From: Sphingomonas sp. Ant H11
GTDB lineage: Bacteria; Pseudomonadota; Alphaproteobacteria; Sphingomonadales; Sphingomonadaceae
Assembly: GCF_000797515.1 (NCBI RefSeq)
Contig: NZ_JSBN01000010.1
Coordinates: 62,001-126,000, forward strand
Length of the DNA: 64,000 bases
Direction: 5' to 3'
The translations under genes and the position numbers were made by a program. Below the pieces are notes generated by a model. The model saw only the letters and a program-made list of their open reading frames with translations, was not told the DNA's origin and made no database searches. Each line of letters opens with the position of its first letter. Within the stretch, counting starts at the first letter, position 1. Shown one piece after another: positions 18,489-28,507 of this stretch.

Positions 18489-20563
18489 GCGGCTTGTTCC
18501 AGGGTGCGCGCGTGCGCAGTCGGCAATGTAATGCAAAAGCTGGTGCCGATGCCTTCGCGACTCTCGACTGCAACGCTGCCGCCCATCGCCTCGGCAAGTT
18601 GCTTCGCCTCGAACGCGCCGATGCCGAAGCCGCCGGGTTTGGTCGAGACGAACGGCTTGAACAACTGGTCGCGTACGAAAGCCGGGCTCATCCCGCTGCC
18701 CTGATCGATCACCGTCAGCGAAACCGCCATATCCGCGATGGCGAGCGCGATGGTGACGGGTTCGGTTGGCGGGCTCGCGTCGATTGCGTTCTGGACGAGG
18801 TGGCCGAGCAGTTGCTCGACACGTGCCGGATCGGCCTTGGCGAACAGGCCCTGTGGACCGACCACCACGACCGGATGCTGGACGCGCTTGCCGCGCGCGA
18901 CGGTCTCGGCCAGCGGCAACAGCTCGACCGGGCGTAGCACCTCGGCGCGCGCGCGGTGCTGTTGGGAGAGCCGGGCGAGCAAGTCGTTCATGCGCGCGGC
19001 GGAGTCTTGCAAGGTGGCGACCATGTCGACGCGAAAGTCGGGATTGTCGGCGTGGCGTTCGGCATTGCGCGCGACCAGCGTCAACTGGCTGACCAGGTTC
19101 TTGATGTCATGCAGGATGAAGGCGAAGCGCCGGTTGAACTCGTCGAAGCGCTCGGATTCGGCCAGCGCCTCCTGCGCGCGGGCCTCCGCGAGATAACTTG
19201 CCACCTGCCGCCCGGCGATGCGCAGCAGATCAAAATCTTCCCAATCGAGCGCACGGTCGAGCGGCGGGCGTGCCAGCACGATCGCCCCCTGCAAACGATC
19301 GAGATGGATCAGCGGCACCACAGCCCAGGCATCGCAGTCGATCATCCAGATCGGGATGCTTGCGGCTTCGATCGGGTCGGCGGTTTCGCTGCGCACGGTA
19401 TCCAGCTCGATGATCCGGCCACTACCGGACAGGTGGGCGACCAATCGCGCATCGGCAGCACCCGTGGCGGCGTCCCAGCGCCATCCGGCTCCAATACCAA
19501 GACCATCGCCTTCGGGCACCAGCAGCAGACCTGCGGGGGAATCGGTCAGGTCGGCGACGGCCTTGACGATACGCTGGTCAAGTGGGGCTGCCCCATCGGG
19601 CTTGCCAAGCGTGTCGGTAAAACGCGTCCATTCCGTCCGATAATCATAGCGGTGGCGGAAGAAGTGCTTGGACACCTTTACCTTGGCCCAAGCGCGCAAC
19701 CATGGGGAAGAGAGGATCGTCAGCCCCGCCGCAGTCGACCCGAACACGAAGGCGGTTTGCCACAGTCGGGCATTGTCGCCGCTGATGCTGGCGATCGCGC
19801 TGGTCGCCAGCAGCATACCCGCCGTGTAAAGCAGCATGACGGCAAAGGTGAGCGTCTGCCAGGCGACGGTGCGGGAGAGTTGCAGGGTCCAGTCGCCATT
19901 GCGCTGCACCGCGATCGCAAACATCGGAGCCGCCAGCACCATGACGATGCCCCGCGCTGCGATCAGACCGGCATACCATGCGCTGAATGCATAAGCGGCG
20001 GCACAGAGGAGCAGGTCGATGCTCCACATTGCCGCAAGCGCGAGGACTGCCAGGCGGATGCCGCCGCGTGCCTGTGGCGTTACCGCCGAATAGAGATGGT
20101 GAAGCAGCAGCATGGCACCGATCGCGATCATCATCCGCCACACCGCCCGGACCGCAGCGACTTGCGAAACCGTCTCCGCGCCAATCGCGGGTTCGATCAC
20201 CGTCAGCGTCGCGCCGGCCAGCACAAGCACCGCGACAAGACCGTAGATGACCGAAATCGCGTGGTGTTCCGGGCCCGTGCCGCCGCGCCGGACCAGCGCG
20301 TACATGAAGCCGAGCCACGCGAGATTGCGCGCCGCTTCGGCCAGGCGTGTGACGACGTCGGTCGTGTCGATCCCTGCGACCGCCAGTGCCCACAAGGCGG
20401 TGCTGCCCAGCGCGATCACGAAGGTCAGCCGCGGCAGCGCCGTGCCCACATCGTGCAGCCGTGACAGCGCGACGCCCGCAAACAGCAAGGCGGCCAGCGC
20501 GTGGCTCCACAGGATAAGGGTGGCGAGTGCGGTCACGGGGATCAGCGCGCGCCTTCGGGCCAC
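18485..20563 (-). CDS. prsK: XrtA/PEP-CTERM system histidine kinase PrsK
   Basis: The 692-residue kinase has an N-terminal block of about nine membrane helices (to about residue 290), then a cytoplasmic linker with the PrsK-like segment KHFFRHRYDYRTEW, a GAF-like domain (about 360-470), an H-box FAFILHDIKNLVSQ and an HATPase domain with NAIDASPP, DQGSGM and GGFGIGAFEAK. It pairs with PrsR, encoded next. The longest frame starts with GTG at 20561-20563 inside the sugar transferase gene; GTG at 20534-20536, just past that gene's stop, is equally good and gives the more usual N-terminus. The order sugar transferase, prsK, prsR, prsT on one strand suggests one operon. Confidence 0.92.
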   Translation of the reverse strand: MARRRALIPVTALATLILWSHALAALLFAGVALSRLHDVGTALPRLTFVIALGSTALWALAVAGIDTTDVVTRLAEAARNLAWLGFMYALVRRGGTGPEHHAISVIYGLVAVLVLAGATLTVIEPAIGAETVSQVAAVRAVWRMMIAIGAMLLLHHLYSAVTPQARGGIRLAVLALAAMWSIDLLLCAAAYAFSAWYAGLIAARGIVMVLAAPMFAIAVQRNGDWTLQLSRTVAWQTLTFAVMLLYTAGMLLATSAIASISGDNARLWQTAFVFGSTAAGLTILSSPWLRAWAKVKVSKHFFRHRYDYRTEWTRFTDTLGKPDGAAPLDQRIVKAVADLTDSPAGLLLVPEGDGLGIGAGWRWDAATGAADARLVAHLSGSGRIIELDTVRSETADPIEAASIPIWMIDCDAWAVVPLIHLDRLQGAIVLARPPLDRALDWEDFDLLRIAGRQVASYLAEARAQEALAESERFDEFNRRFAFILHDIKNLVSQLTLVARNAERHADNPDFRVDMVATLQDSAARMNDLLARLSQQHRARAEVLRPVELLPLAETVARGKRVQHPVVVVGPQGLFAKADPARVEQLLGHLVQNAIDASPPTEPVTIALAIADMAVSLTVIDQGSGMSPAFVRDQLFKPFVSTKPGGFGIGAFEAKQLAEAMGGSVAVESREGIGTSFCITLPTAHARTLEQAA

Positions 20564-21930
20564 AAGACGACGCGCACCGTCTGCAGCAGAATCAGCAAGT
20601 CGAGAAAGGGCGAATAATTCTTGGCGTAATACAGGTCATATTCGAGTTTCTGGCGGGAATCCTCGATCGACGCGCCGTAAGGATAGTTGATCTGCGCCCA
20701 GCCGGTAATGCCCGGCTTCACCATATGGCGCTCGGCATAATAGGGAATTTGCTGTTCGAGATCCTCGACGAATTGTGGCCGTTCAGGGCGTGGCCCGACG
20801 AAACTCATCTCGCCCTTGAGCACCGACCAGGTCTGCGGAAGCTCATCGATGCGCAGCTTGCGGATGATGCGCCCAATGCGGGTGATTCTTGGATCGTCTT
20901 TCTCGGCCCACACCGCTTGGCCCGCGACCTCGGCATCCTGCCGCATCGAGCGCAATTTCACGCAATCGAATCCGACGCTGTACAGGCCGACACGCCGCTG
21001 ACGATAGAATGCAGGGCCTTTGCTCTCGATCTTGATGGCGATGGCGGTGATGAGAATCAGGGGGAGGGTCAACGTCAGCAAAAGAACGCTGGCGACGATA
21101 TCGAAGATCCGCTTGAACATGCTGGACAGCATCCGCCCTGACGAAAATCCGTCGGAAAAGATCAGCCAACTCGGGTTGACGCTCTGCAGGTCGACACGGC
21201 CCGTTTCGCGTTCGAGGAAGGTCGAGATTTCGTTGACGTGCACACCAGTAGTTTTGATCCGCAGCAGATCCTTGAGGGGCAGCGCGTTGCGGCGTTCCTC
21301 CAGCGCCAGCACCACTTCGCTTGCGTTGAGCAGGACGACATGGTCGGCGAGGTTATAGATTGCGTCGCGTGCGATCGCCTCGGGGATGACCCGCGCCGAC
21401 TCGCTCATTGACACATAGCCGACCACCGCGAAGCCCGCGCCTGGTGCCTGCGCCAAGGCCTTTAGTCGAGCCGCCCGTGCCCCTGCGCCGAGCACGACAA
21501 CGCGACGCTTAAACACTTGTCCGCCCAGCGTTTTCCCCAGCAGGATACGCAGGGCGATCAACAAGAGCGCCGCCACCGCCATACCGTATAGCAGGTTCGA
21601 TCGCCAGAAGGTGGCTGCGGGCACGATGAAGTAGATGACACTCAGGAAGATCACGCCGAGCGAAATCGCGACCAGCAGCCGCGCCGTCGCATAGCGCAGC
21701 GATTGCAACGCGCCCGCGCCATACACGCCGACCGCGATCATCGCGATTTCCAACGATCCTGCAAAGGTCAGCAATTGCGGGATCCGCATATGGATCGGCG
21801 TGACCGGCAGCGCGGCCTGGCGCATGCGCAGCGAATAGCCGAGCTCACCCGCAACGACGAGCAGGATGAGATCGAACAACCCCAGCAACAGCACCGCGTT
21901 GGGAATATAATGCTTGAACAGCCTGATCAT
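20542..21930 (-). CDS. PEP-CTERM/XrtA system sugar transferase (TIGR03013-type polyprenyl glycosylphosphotransferase)
   Basis: The 462-residue membrane protein should attach the first sugar 1-phosphate to undecaprenyl phosphate for exopolysaccharide repeat-unit assembly. It has four or five N-terminal membrane helices (about 10-130), a Rossmann-like CoA-binding fold (VVVLGAGARA near residue 150), another helix, and the C-terminal bacterial sugar transferase domain with KRIFDIVAS, KLRSMRQDAE, RIGRIIRKLRIDELPQ, FVGPRPERP and KPGITGWAQ. The form matches the TIGR03013 class found with exosortase XrtA. The start at 21930 is chosen as the first Met of the helix-rich domain. It precedes prsK, overlapping it, and diverges from manC. 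Confidence 0.92.
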   Translation of the reverse strand: MIRLFKHYIPNAVLLLGLFDLILLVVAGELGYSLRMRQAALPVTPIHMRIPQLLTFAGSLEIAMIAVGVYGAGALQSLRYATARLLVAISLGVIFLSVIYFIVPAATFWRSNLLYGMAVAALLLIALRILLGKTLGGQVFKRRVVVLGAGARAARLKALAQAPGAGFAVVGYVSMSESARVIPEAIARDAIYNLADHVVLLNASEVVLALEERRNALPLKDLLRIKTTGVHVNEISTFLERETGRVDLQSVNPSWLIFSDGFSSGRMLSSMFKRIFDIVASVLLLTLTLPLILITAIAIKIESKGPAFYRQRRVGLYSVGFDCVKLRSMRQDAEVAGQAVWAEKDDPRITRIGRIIRKLRIDELPQTWSVLKGEMSFVGPRPERPQFVEDLEQQIPYYAERHMVKPGITGWAQINYPYGASIEDSRQKLEYDLYYAKNYSPFLDLLILLQTVRVVLWPEGAR

Positions 21931-22103
21931 TGACGTCGTACCTCGCCCGCCTTCCCGATGACGGTGTAAACAAATCCGACATCGGCACGCTGCTGTCGCA
22001 GAAATTGACAAAGAAAGGTTGAACAGAATGGATCGGGCTTGATCCAAGGCAGTTACCAACGGCCGAAAACCCCGCTAGGGCGCTTTCATCAGGAGGACCC
22101 AAT

Positions 22104-23167
22104 ATGCCGCAGACCATACCGATCGTGCCCGTCATACTCTCCGGCGGATCGGGAACACGACTATGGCCCATGTCTACGCCTGGCATGCCGAAACAGATGC
22201 TTTCCTTGACTGCCGATGAGACGATGCTGCAGTTGACGGCTCGGCGCGCGCAGGGCGAGCGGTTCACCGCACCGATTGTCGTCGCCAATGAGCGTCATGC
22301 CGATATGGTGGAAGCGCAGCTTGAGGCCGTTGGGGCAACGGCGCAGGCACTGATCCTGGAGCCGGTCGGACGCAACACCGCCCCCGCCATTGCGCTGGCG
22401 GCGATTGCCGCCGGGAGTGGGGCTGCGCCGCTGCTGGTGATGCCATCCGACCATGTCATTGCCGATGTCGCTGCGTTCCATGCCACGATCCACGCTGCGT
22501 TACCCCTGGTCGAAGACGGCTGGCTCGTCACCTTCGGGATCGATCCGCATGCGCCCGAGACAGGCTATGGCTGGATTCGCATTGGCGAGGAGATTTCGGG
22601 CGGCGTGCACCGGGTCGCGAAATTCGTCGAAAAGCCGCCGCTCGACGTTGCCGAGGCGATGCTGGCGGCTGGCGACCACGCCTGGAACGGCGGCATCTTC
22701 CTGTTCGCGCGGATGCGTATCTCGCGGCGCTGGCGATTCACGCGCCGGGCATCCTCGCGGCATCGCAGCGTGCGATGGATGGAGCGCGCACGGAGGGCAG
22801 TCGCCTTTACCCCGCACCGGATGCCTTCGCGGCAGCCCCGTCGGACTCGATCGACTATGCCGTGATGGAAAAGGCTGACCGCGTTGCGGTCGTCCCTGTA
22901 TCGATGGGTTGGAGCGACCTTGGCAGTTGGGATGCCCTCCATGAAATCAGCGATCGCGACCAGGACGGCAACGTCCATGCCAGTCGCGAAGGCGGCGAAG
23001 TGATCGCGATCGATACCGCCAATTGCCTGGTGCGGAGCGATGGCGCGCGCATCGCGATGGTCGGCGTGCAGGATTTGATCGTGGTCGCCAGCGGCAAGGA
23101 TATCCTGATTCTGCCGCGTGGTCGGAGCCAGGAAGTGAAGGCACTGATCGAGGCGATGAAGCGCTGA
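22104..23167 (+). CDS. manC: Mannose-1-phosphate guanylyltransferase ManC (one frame break)
   Basis: The enzyme makes GDP-mannose from mannose 1-phosphate and GTP. The pyrophosphorylase signature SGGSGTRLWPMSTPGMPKQ opens the protein and is followed by EPVGRNTAPAIALAA, MPSDHV and FVEKP segments. A missing C near 22704-22706 separates the first part (...WNGGIFLF) from RADAYLAALAIHAPG; the second part then contains DYAVMEKAD and GWSDLGSWDAL, which are typical. At about 354 residues it lacks the phosphomannose isomerase half seen in bifunctional forms. AGGAGG lies eight bases upstream of the start. It is divergent from the sugar transferase, consistent with precursor supply for surface polysaccharide. 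Confidence 0.92.
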
Positions 23168-23186
23168 ACAGGCCGGGGGGCAGCTG

Positions 23187-23666
23187 ATGGATGGATTGAC
23201 GATTCACGATTATCGCGACGATCTGGCGCAGGCGTTCCACGACATCAACGCGCAGTGGATCTCCGCCATGTACCGGATCGAGCAGACCGACCGCGACGTG
23301 CTCGAAAACCCGCGCGCGCGGATCATCGATCGCGGCGGCGACATTCTGTTCGTCGAAGCGGCCGGGCTGGGCATTGTCGGGGCCTGCGCGCTGCAGAAAA
23401 CGGGCGAGCACCAGTTCGAACTCACCAAGATGGGGGTGCTCGAGTCGGCGCGTGGCCGCAAGGCGGGGGAATTCCTGCTGCACGCGGTCATCGCGCGCGC
23501 CCGCGCGCTCGGGGCGGAGCGGCTCTATCTGCTCAGCAACAGCAAAAGCGCCGCTGCCATCCATCTCTACGAAAAGCTCGGTTTCGTCCATGATACGGGG
23601 ATCATGGACGAATTCGGCGCGCGCTATGAACGGTGCAACGTCGCGATGCTGTACCCGCTGGATTAG
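23187..23666 (+). CDS. GNAT family N-acetyltransferase
   Basis: This 159-residue protein of the Gcn5-related acetyltransferase family follows manC by 19 bases, so the two are probably co-transcribed. The acetyl-CoA pocket segment ESARGRKAGEFLLHAVIARA (roughly residues 86-105) and the later SNSKSAAAIHLYEKLGFVHD are typical. GNAT transferases of this size act on small molecules or peptides; the substrate cannot be guessed. Its final codons overlap the convergent M3 peptidase gene by four bases. Confidence 0.88.
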   Translation: MDGLTIHDYRDDLAQAFHDINAQWISAMYRIEQTDRDVLENPRARIIDRGGDILFVEAAGLGIVGACALQKTGEHQFELTKMGVLESARGRKAGEFLLHAVIARARALGAERLYLLSNSKSAAAIHLYEKLGFVHDTGIMDEFGARYERCNVAMLYPLD

Positions 23667-25528
23667 CCGATCAAGGCCTCGGCCTGATCGAGCGTTTCCT
23701 TGAACGTCGCGATCACCGCGCGATACGGCGCGGGGCTGGCCATATCGAGACCGGCGCGTTGGAGAATTTCGGTCGGATAGGCCGACCCGCCCGCCTTCAG
23801 CACGGTCAGATAGGTGTCGCGCTCCTTCTGTCCACCGGTCAGGATGGCGTGCGCGAAATAGGATGCCGCCGAAATGCAGGTGGCATATTGGTAGACGTAG
23901 AAGCTGTTGTAGAAATGCGGGATATAGGCCCATTCGACGGCATAAGCCGGGTCGATGGTCACCTTGGGCCCGTGATAGCGCTTGAGCAGATCGAGATAGA
24001 GCGCCGTGAAGCGCTCGCCCGATAGGCCTTCGCCGGCTTCGGCCTTGTCATGCACGGCGAGTTCGAATTCGGCGAACATCGTCTGGCGGAAGAAGGTGCC
24101 GCGAATGCTCTCCAACTGCTGGCCGAGGTAGAACAGTTTCTCCTGCTTGGTCTTGGCCTTCGCCACCATATAGGCAGCGAGCAGCATTTCGTTGCAGGTC
24201 GAGGCGATCTCCGCGAGGAAAATCGGGTAATCCGATTTCTCATAGACTTGCGTTTTGTTCGACAGCAGCGAGTGCATCGCATGGCCCCATTCGTGCGCGA
24301 AGGTGGTCATGCCCTCATAGTTTTCGCCCAGATTGAGCAGCAGATAGGGGTGCACGTCATAGGCACCGGGGTTCATATACGCGCCCGATTTCTTGCCTGG
24401 ACGGGGCAGGGGATCCATCCATTTTTTCGCAGTGGCGGTGCCGAGGAGCGCGACATAATCGGGCCCGAGCGGCTTGACCGCCTCCAGCACGGTCGTGCGC
24501 ATTTCGGGGATGGTGACCTTGCGGTCGAGCGACACCAGCGGCGGGTAGATATCGTAATAGGCCATGTCGGGCAGGCCGAGCAGCTTCCGCCGCAGTTCGA
24601 AATAGCGATGCAGTTGCGGCAGACCAGCGTTCGCCTCGGTCACCAGCGTGCGATACACGCCTTCGGGGATGTTGTTGCCCGACAGTGATGCCGCGAGCGC
24701 GGTTGGGTATTTGCGCGCCTTGGCCCGGAAAATGTCGGCTTTGACATGGCTGAGATAGGCGGCCCCGAGCGAACTCTTGAAGTGCCCATATTCGCCCCAG
24801 AAGGTGTCGAACACCGCCTTGCGATCGGCGCGCGCGGGCGCGTCGCGGTTCAAGGTATAGGCCTGGTCGTCGAGGCGGACCTGTTTGCCGGTCGACAGGG
24901 TGATCGTCGGCCAGGGAATATCCGACCCGACGAGCTGCTCGCGGATCGTGCCCGGCCCCGAAAGCGGTGCCCCCGCGCCTGCAAGCAGAATTTCGCCCTC
25001 GGGGGACAGCGTGTGCGGGGCTTGCCGCAGCGTGTCGGCTAGAAAGAAATCGAACCGCGTCGCGAGAGTCCGGTTCGCCGCGATGAAGCCGTCGATTTTG
25101 GCTTTGCCGAGCGTGAGAATCTCGGGTGCCATCCACGACGTCGCTTCGCCAAACGCGGTGAACATGTCGCCGACCAAAGCGAGCTTTTCCTGATTGGCGG
25201 AAATGCGGAGATCCGCGTCGCTCTTCAGCCCGGCATAGGTATAGACGCGCGCCGCCTCCCGCGAGAGATCGGACTGCGCCACCAAAGCGGCGGCGAGCAC
25301 CTCCGCGCTGGTGCCGAGCCTCCCCTTATAACTGGCCAGACCCGGGATCTTGGCGAGCACGCTCTTGCGGGCGGCATCCCACGCGGCATCGTCGGGATAG
25401 ATTTCGGTGAGGTCCCATTGTGCCGCATCGGCCGGGGCCGATCGATCCTGCGCCCATACGGGCAAAGCGGTGACAAGCGCCGCCAGAGCGGTCGCGGCCA
25501 GCGCGTCGCGGCGGGAGAGATCGGTCAT
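23663..25528 (-). CDS. pepF: M3 family oligoendopeptidase (PepF type), exported
   Basis: The 621-residue protein is a zinc metallopeptidase of family M3, oligoendopeptidase F branch. The zinc site HEWGH lies near residue 412 within TTFAHEWGHAMHSLLS, and the downstream EIASTCNEMLL segment gives the third zinc ligand. The N-terminus reads MTDLSRRDALAATALAALV, a twin-arginine signal (SRRDA), then a cleavage region near VWAQDR, so it should be exported folded. It ends convergent with the GNAT gene. I set the start at 25528 because it places the Tat motif at the usual position; a further in-frame ATG exists 16 codons upstream. Confidence 0.92.
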   Translation of the reverse strand: MTDLSRRDALAATALAALVTALPVWAQDRSAPADAAQWDLTEIYPDDAAWDAARKSVLAKIPGLASYKGRLGTSAEVLAAALVAQSDLSREAARVYTYAGLKSDADLRISANQEKLALVGDMFTAFGEATSWMAPEILTLGKAKIDGFIAANRTLATRFDFFLADTLRQAPHTLSPEGEILLAGAGAPLSGPGTIREQLVGSDIPWPTITLSTGKQVRLDDQAYTLNRDAPARADRKAVFDTFWGEYGHFKSSLGAAYLSHVKADIFRAKARKYPTALAASLSGNNIPEGVYRTLVTEANAGLPQLHRYFELRRKLLGLPDMAYYDIYPPLVSLDRKVTIPEMRTTVLEAVKPLGPDYVALLGTATAKKWMDPLPRPGKKSGAYMNPGAYDVHPYLLLNLGENYEGMTTFAHEWGHAMHSLLSNKTQVYEKSDYPIFLAEIASTCNEMLLAAYMVAKAKTKQEKLFYLGQQLESIRGTFFRQTMFAEFELAVHDKAEAGEGLSGERFTALYLDLLKRYHGPKVTIDPAYAVEWAYIPHFYNSFYVYQYATCISAASYFAHAILTGGQKERDTYLTVLKAGGSAYPTEILQRAGLDMASPAPYRAVIATFKETLDQAEALIG

Positions 25529-25598
25529 GATGGTGGTTCCCCTGGCAGGCGTAATGGCGACATTCTGTCGCATCACGCCCGCCGTGGGAAGGGCCGAC

Positions 25599-28466
25599 TT
25601 AGAACGCCAGTTGCACGCCGACGCGGAAGGTCTGGCGGTAATGTTCGTTCTCGATCAACTGGGTCTTGATCGCTTGGTAGCGACGCCACGGGGAGTCGAG
25701 CAGATTGCTGGCTTCGGCGAACAGCGTGTATTGTTTCACCGGCGAATAAGCGATCCGCGCGTCGAGCGAGTTGTTCTCGGCGGTATATTGGTCGGTCGCC
25801 GCCGATCCGCCCAGCGTATCGAGATAGGCCGAGCGATAGGTATAGGCCAAACGGCCGGTGAGGCCGTATTTCTCGTAGAAGAGCTGGGCGGTGCCGGTAT
25901 ATTTCGATTGCAGGAAGTTCGGCACGTTGCCCGCGCGATTGGGCACGCCGGTGGCCGAACCGTCGGTATAGGTGAAATTGCCCGACACGCCGAACCCCGA
26001 CAGCGCGCCCGGCAGGAACAGCAACTGCGCCTGCAGGTTCGCTTCGACGCCGTAGAGTTTGGCGCTGCGCGCATTGATCGGTTGGGTGACCAGCGCATTG
26101 GTCAGAACGGTGCCGCCAAAGGTGCCCGATTGTGTCTGGCCGGCCGTGAAAATCGGATCGTCGAGATGTTTGTAGAAGGCCGCGACCGACAGGATGCCCT
26201 GGCCTTTCAGATAATATTCGGCCGAGAAGTCCCCTGCGACCGCCTTGTACGGCTTGAGGTTGGGATTGCCGAGCGTGACCGTGTTTCCGACCGGATCGAG
26301 GTTTTGATACGGGGCGAGATCGGCATAGTTCGGTCGACCGATCGCCGTTGTCGCGGCGGCACGCAGCACCAGGCGCTGGGTGGCGTCGAAGCGCACGTTC
26401 AGGTCGGGGAAGACATCGGTATACTTCTTTGTGTTGGTGACATTGAAATCCTGCGTCGCGGTCGACGCCGCAGTGAAGGACTTGCCGCTGTAGCGCCCGT
26501 CCGTATGTTCGACGCGGACGCCGGGGATGATGGTGACCGATCCCAGCTTGGCGGTGGCCATCACATAGCCGGCATAGACTTTCTCGCTCAGATCGTAATC
26601 GTTGATCAGCGAGTTGGCGAGGCTGGCGGCGGCGTCCAGCGTGCGCGCAGCCGGATTGGTCACAGTATAATAGGTCTGCGCAAGATCGTAGTTGATACGC
26701 GGACCGAACAGGTAACGACCATTATAGACCGAGCTGCCATCGTCATAGGAAGCGCCGGTGCTGGCGAGCGTGCTGCCGCTGAGATTATATTGTTGGAAAT
26801 CGCGATTGTTGGTCTTGTCGGTCTGCTGATATTTGCCGCCGACCTTCAGCGTAAAGGCGTCGCCGGTGCCGAGCGGCACCGTCAGGTCGACGCGACCCTG
26901 GTACAGGTTTTCGGCAGCGCGGCGGCGATCGTAATTGACGCGGTAGCCCGAATAGAGCGCCGGATTGTACGGTGTGCCGTTGGCGGTGTTGACCTTGAAC
27001 AGCGTGTCGCTGAGGTCGAGCGACAGGCCGGTCAACGCGGTACTGCCGGTGCGGAACGAGAATTCGGAACGCAGCGGATCCTTCTTCAGCGCCTTGCTGT
27101 ACGTCCCCTCAACCTGCAGTTCGGCGGTGCCGAAGTGGAAGTTGCCGCCAAGCTCGCCGGTAAAGGTGGAGTCATCTTCGTTGCGCAGACGCAGGAAGCG
27201 CGTGCCGCGCGCGCTGAAGGTGCCGCCATTGGCGATGTTGGCGTTGGCGTTCGTGGCGTTGGTCAAAGCGGTGTTATAGGCTGCGATCTGCGCCGGGGTG
27301 GCGGTCGCCGAAGGCGGTGTCGGCGGTGCAACGACGGGAATTTCGATGCGCGACTGGTCGCGGGTTTCATGGTCCTTGAAGGTCGAATAGAGCGTGCGCA
27401 GGTACAGGCTGACATCCGAGTTTGGCCGCCAGTCGAAATTGCCGACCAGGCCATAGCGCTCGCGCGTCAGGTTATAGTCGCGTAGGCGGAAGTCGTCGGG
27501 CAAGGCCTTGCTTGAACCCGGATAATCGCTGCGCCAGTTGGACGAGCCTTGCAGATTTTCGGATTCGATCGGGCGCTTCGAATAATTGCCCGACAATACC
27601 ACGCCGAAGGTCTTGTCCGCGCCGAAACGCGAGCCGACGGTCAGATCGCCTTCATAAGGGCTGCGACCGTTGAGGTTGCTATAGCCATTGGCGATGCGCG
27701 CATTGGCGAAGGCCCCCTTGCGATCGAAAGCGGTAAGCGTGTCGATGTCGACCTGACCGGCAATGGCGTTGGCATCGCGATCGGCAGTGAGCGATTTCAC
27801 CACCGTGACCGAGCCGATCAACGAGGAGGGAATATCGTCGAGCTTGACCTGGCGGCCCTCCGGTTCTGGGGCGGGTGCGGTCTGGCCGTTGATGGTGACG
27901 TTGGCGAGGTTGGGGTTGGCACCCCGGATGATGACATAGCGGCCTTCGCCCTGGTCGTTGGCGACCGAAATGCCGGGTAGGCGGCGCACCGCTTCGGCGA
28001 CATTCTGGTCGGGCAGCTTGCCGACGTCGTTGGCGTTGAGCGTATCCTGGATGAAGTTGGACGTCCGCTTCGCCTGGAGCGCACGGCGTTCGGCCGCGCG
28101 CTGGCCGGTCACGACGATGTCCCCACCGCTTTCATTGCCTGGCGGAACATCGAGCTTGAAGTCGACGATCTGCGGGGTATCGCTCGACGTCGCGCTGCGG
28201 GTCGTGGTGGGATAGCCGACATAGGTGAAGGTCAGCTGGACGGGGCCGGCGGGAAGATCATGGATCACGAACATGCCGTCATTGTCCGATACGGCGGTGC
28301 GGCCGCCGACCGAGACCGAAGCGCCCGGCAGCGACGCGCCGGTTGCCGGGTCAACGACGCGACCCGCGACATCCGCGGCAAAGGCGGGCATGGCGGTGGA
28401 GCCGAGCAATGCGGCACACAAGCCTGCCTTGGACGCAACAGAGCGCGCCCGGACACGTCCGAACAT
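25599..28466 (-). CDS. TonB-dependent receptor with N-terminal carboxypeptidase-like domain
   Basis: The 955-residue outer membrane receptor has a signal peptide (to about AFAADV), a carboxypeptidase-regulatory-like domain (VAGRVVDPATGASLPGASV), a plug domain (AEAVRRLPGISVANDQGEG, then IRGANPNLANVTINGQ), and a 22-stranded beta barrel ending in the aromatic-rich RVGVQLAF. The plug pattern matches the Caulobacter/Sphingomonas group linked to polymer or sugar uptake. No TonB box is obvious. I choose the start at 28466, preceded by GGGGGAAA; a longer frame upstream runs over non-coding and antisense DNA. The substrate is unknown, but an adjacent M3 peptidase on the same strand could suggest peptide use. 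Confidence 0.93.
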   Translation of the reverse strand: MFGRVRARSVASKAGLCAALLGSTAMPAFAADVAGRVVDPATGASLPGASVSVGGRTAVSDNDGMFVIHDLPAGPVQLTFTYVGYPTTTRSATSSDTPQIVDFKLDVPPGNESGGDIVVTGQRAAERRALQAKRTSNFIQDTLNANDVGKLPDQNVAEAVRRLPGISVANDQGEGRYVIIRGANPNLANVTINGQTAPAPEPEGRQVKLDDIPSSLIGSVTVVKSLTADRDANAIAGQVDIDTLTAFDRKGAFANARIANGYSNLNGRSPYEGDLTVGSRFGADKTFGVVLSGNYSKRPIESENLQGSSNWRSDYPGSSKALPDDFRLRDYNLTRERYGLVGNFDWRPNSDVSLYLRTLYSTFKDHETRDQSRIEIPVVAPPTPPSATATPAQIAAYNTALTNATNANANIANGGTFSARGTRFLRLRNEDDSTFTGELGGNFHFGTAELQVEGTYSKALKKDPLRSEFSFRTGSTALTGLSLDLSDTLFKVNTANGTPYNPALYSGYRVNYDRRRAAENLYQGRVDLTVPLGTGDAFTLKVGGKYQQTDKTNNRDFQQYNLSGSTLASTGASYDDGSSVYNGRYLFGPRINYDLAQTYYTVTNPAARTLDAAASLANSLINDYDLSEKVYAGYVMATAKLGSVTIIPGVRVEHTDGRYSGKSFTAASTATQDFNVTNTKKYTDVFPDLNVRFDATQRLVLRAAATTAIGRPNYADLAPYQNLDPVGNTVTLGNPNLKPYKAVAGDFSAEYYLKGQGILSVAAFYKHLDDPIFTAGQTQSGTFGGTVLTNALVTQPINARSAKLYGVEANLQAQLLFLPGALSGFGVSGNFTYTDGSATGVPNRAGNVPNFLQSKYTGTAQLFYEKYGLTGRLAYTYRSAYLDTLGGSAATDQYTAENNSLDARIAYSPVKQYTLFAEASNLLDSPWRRYQAIKTQLIENEHYRQTFRVGVQLAF

Positions 28467-28491
28467 GATGATTTCCCCCATCGAAAGGCAC

Positions 28492-28507
28492 GTTGGGGTT
28501 CCCCAAC
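28492..28507. promoter_or_regulatory. Perfect palindrome in the TonB receptor leader
   Basis: GTTGGGGTTCCCCAAC has seven paired bases on each side of a TT centre. It lies about 26 bases upstream of the receptor start codon, where it could be an operator or an mRNA hairpin next to the ribosome site. This is inference from position and symmetry. Confidence 0.45.

Noticed and set aside
21931..22103. A sigma-54 promoter in the gap between the sugar transferase and manC
   Set aside because: PrsR-linked systems use RpoN, so I looked for a GG-N10-GC pattern. The best site (GGCACGCTGCTGTCGC) has the wrong spacing.
25407..27485. A long open frame on the plus strand opposite the TonB receptor
   Set aside because: High GC keeps the antisense frame free of stops. 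The translation is rich in Arg, Gly, Ile and His without any family pattern, while the minus strand carries a clear receptor.
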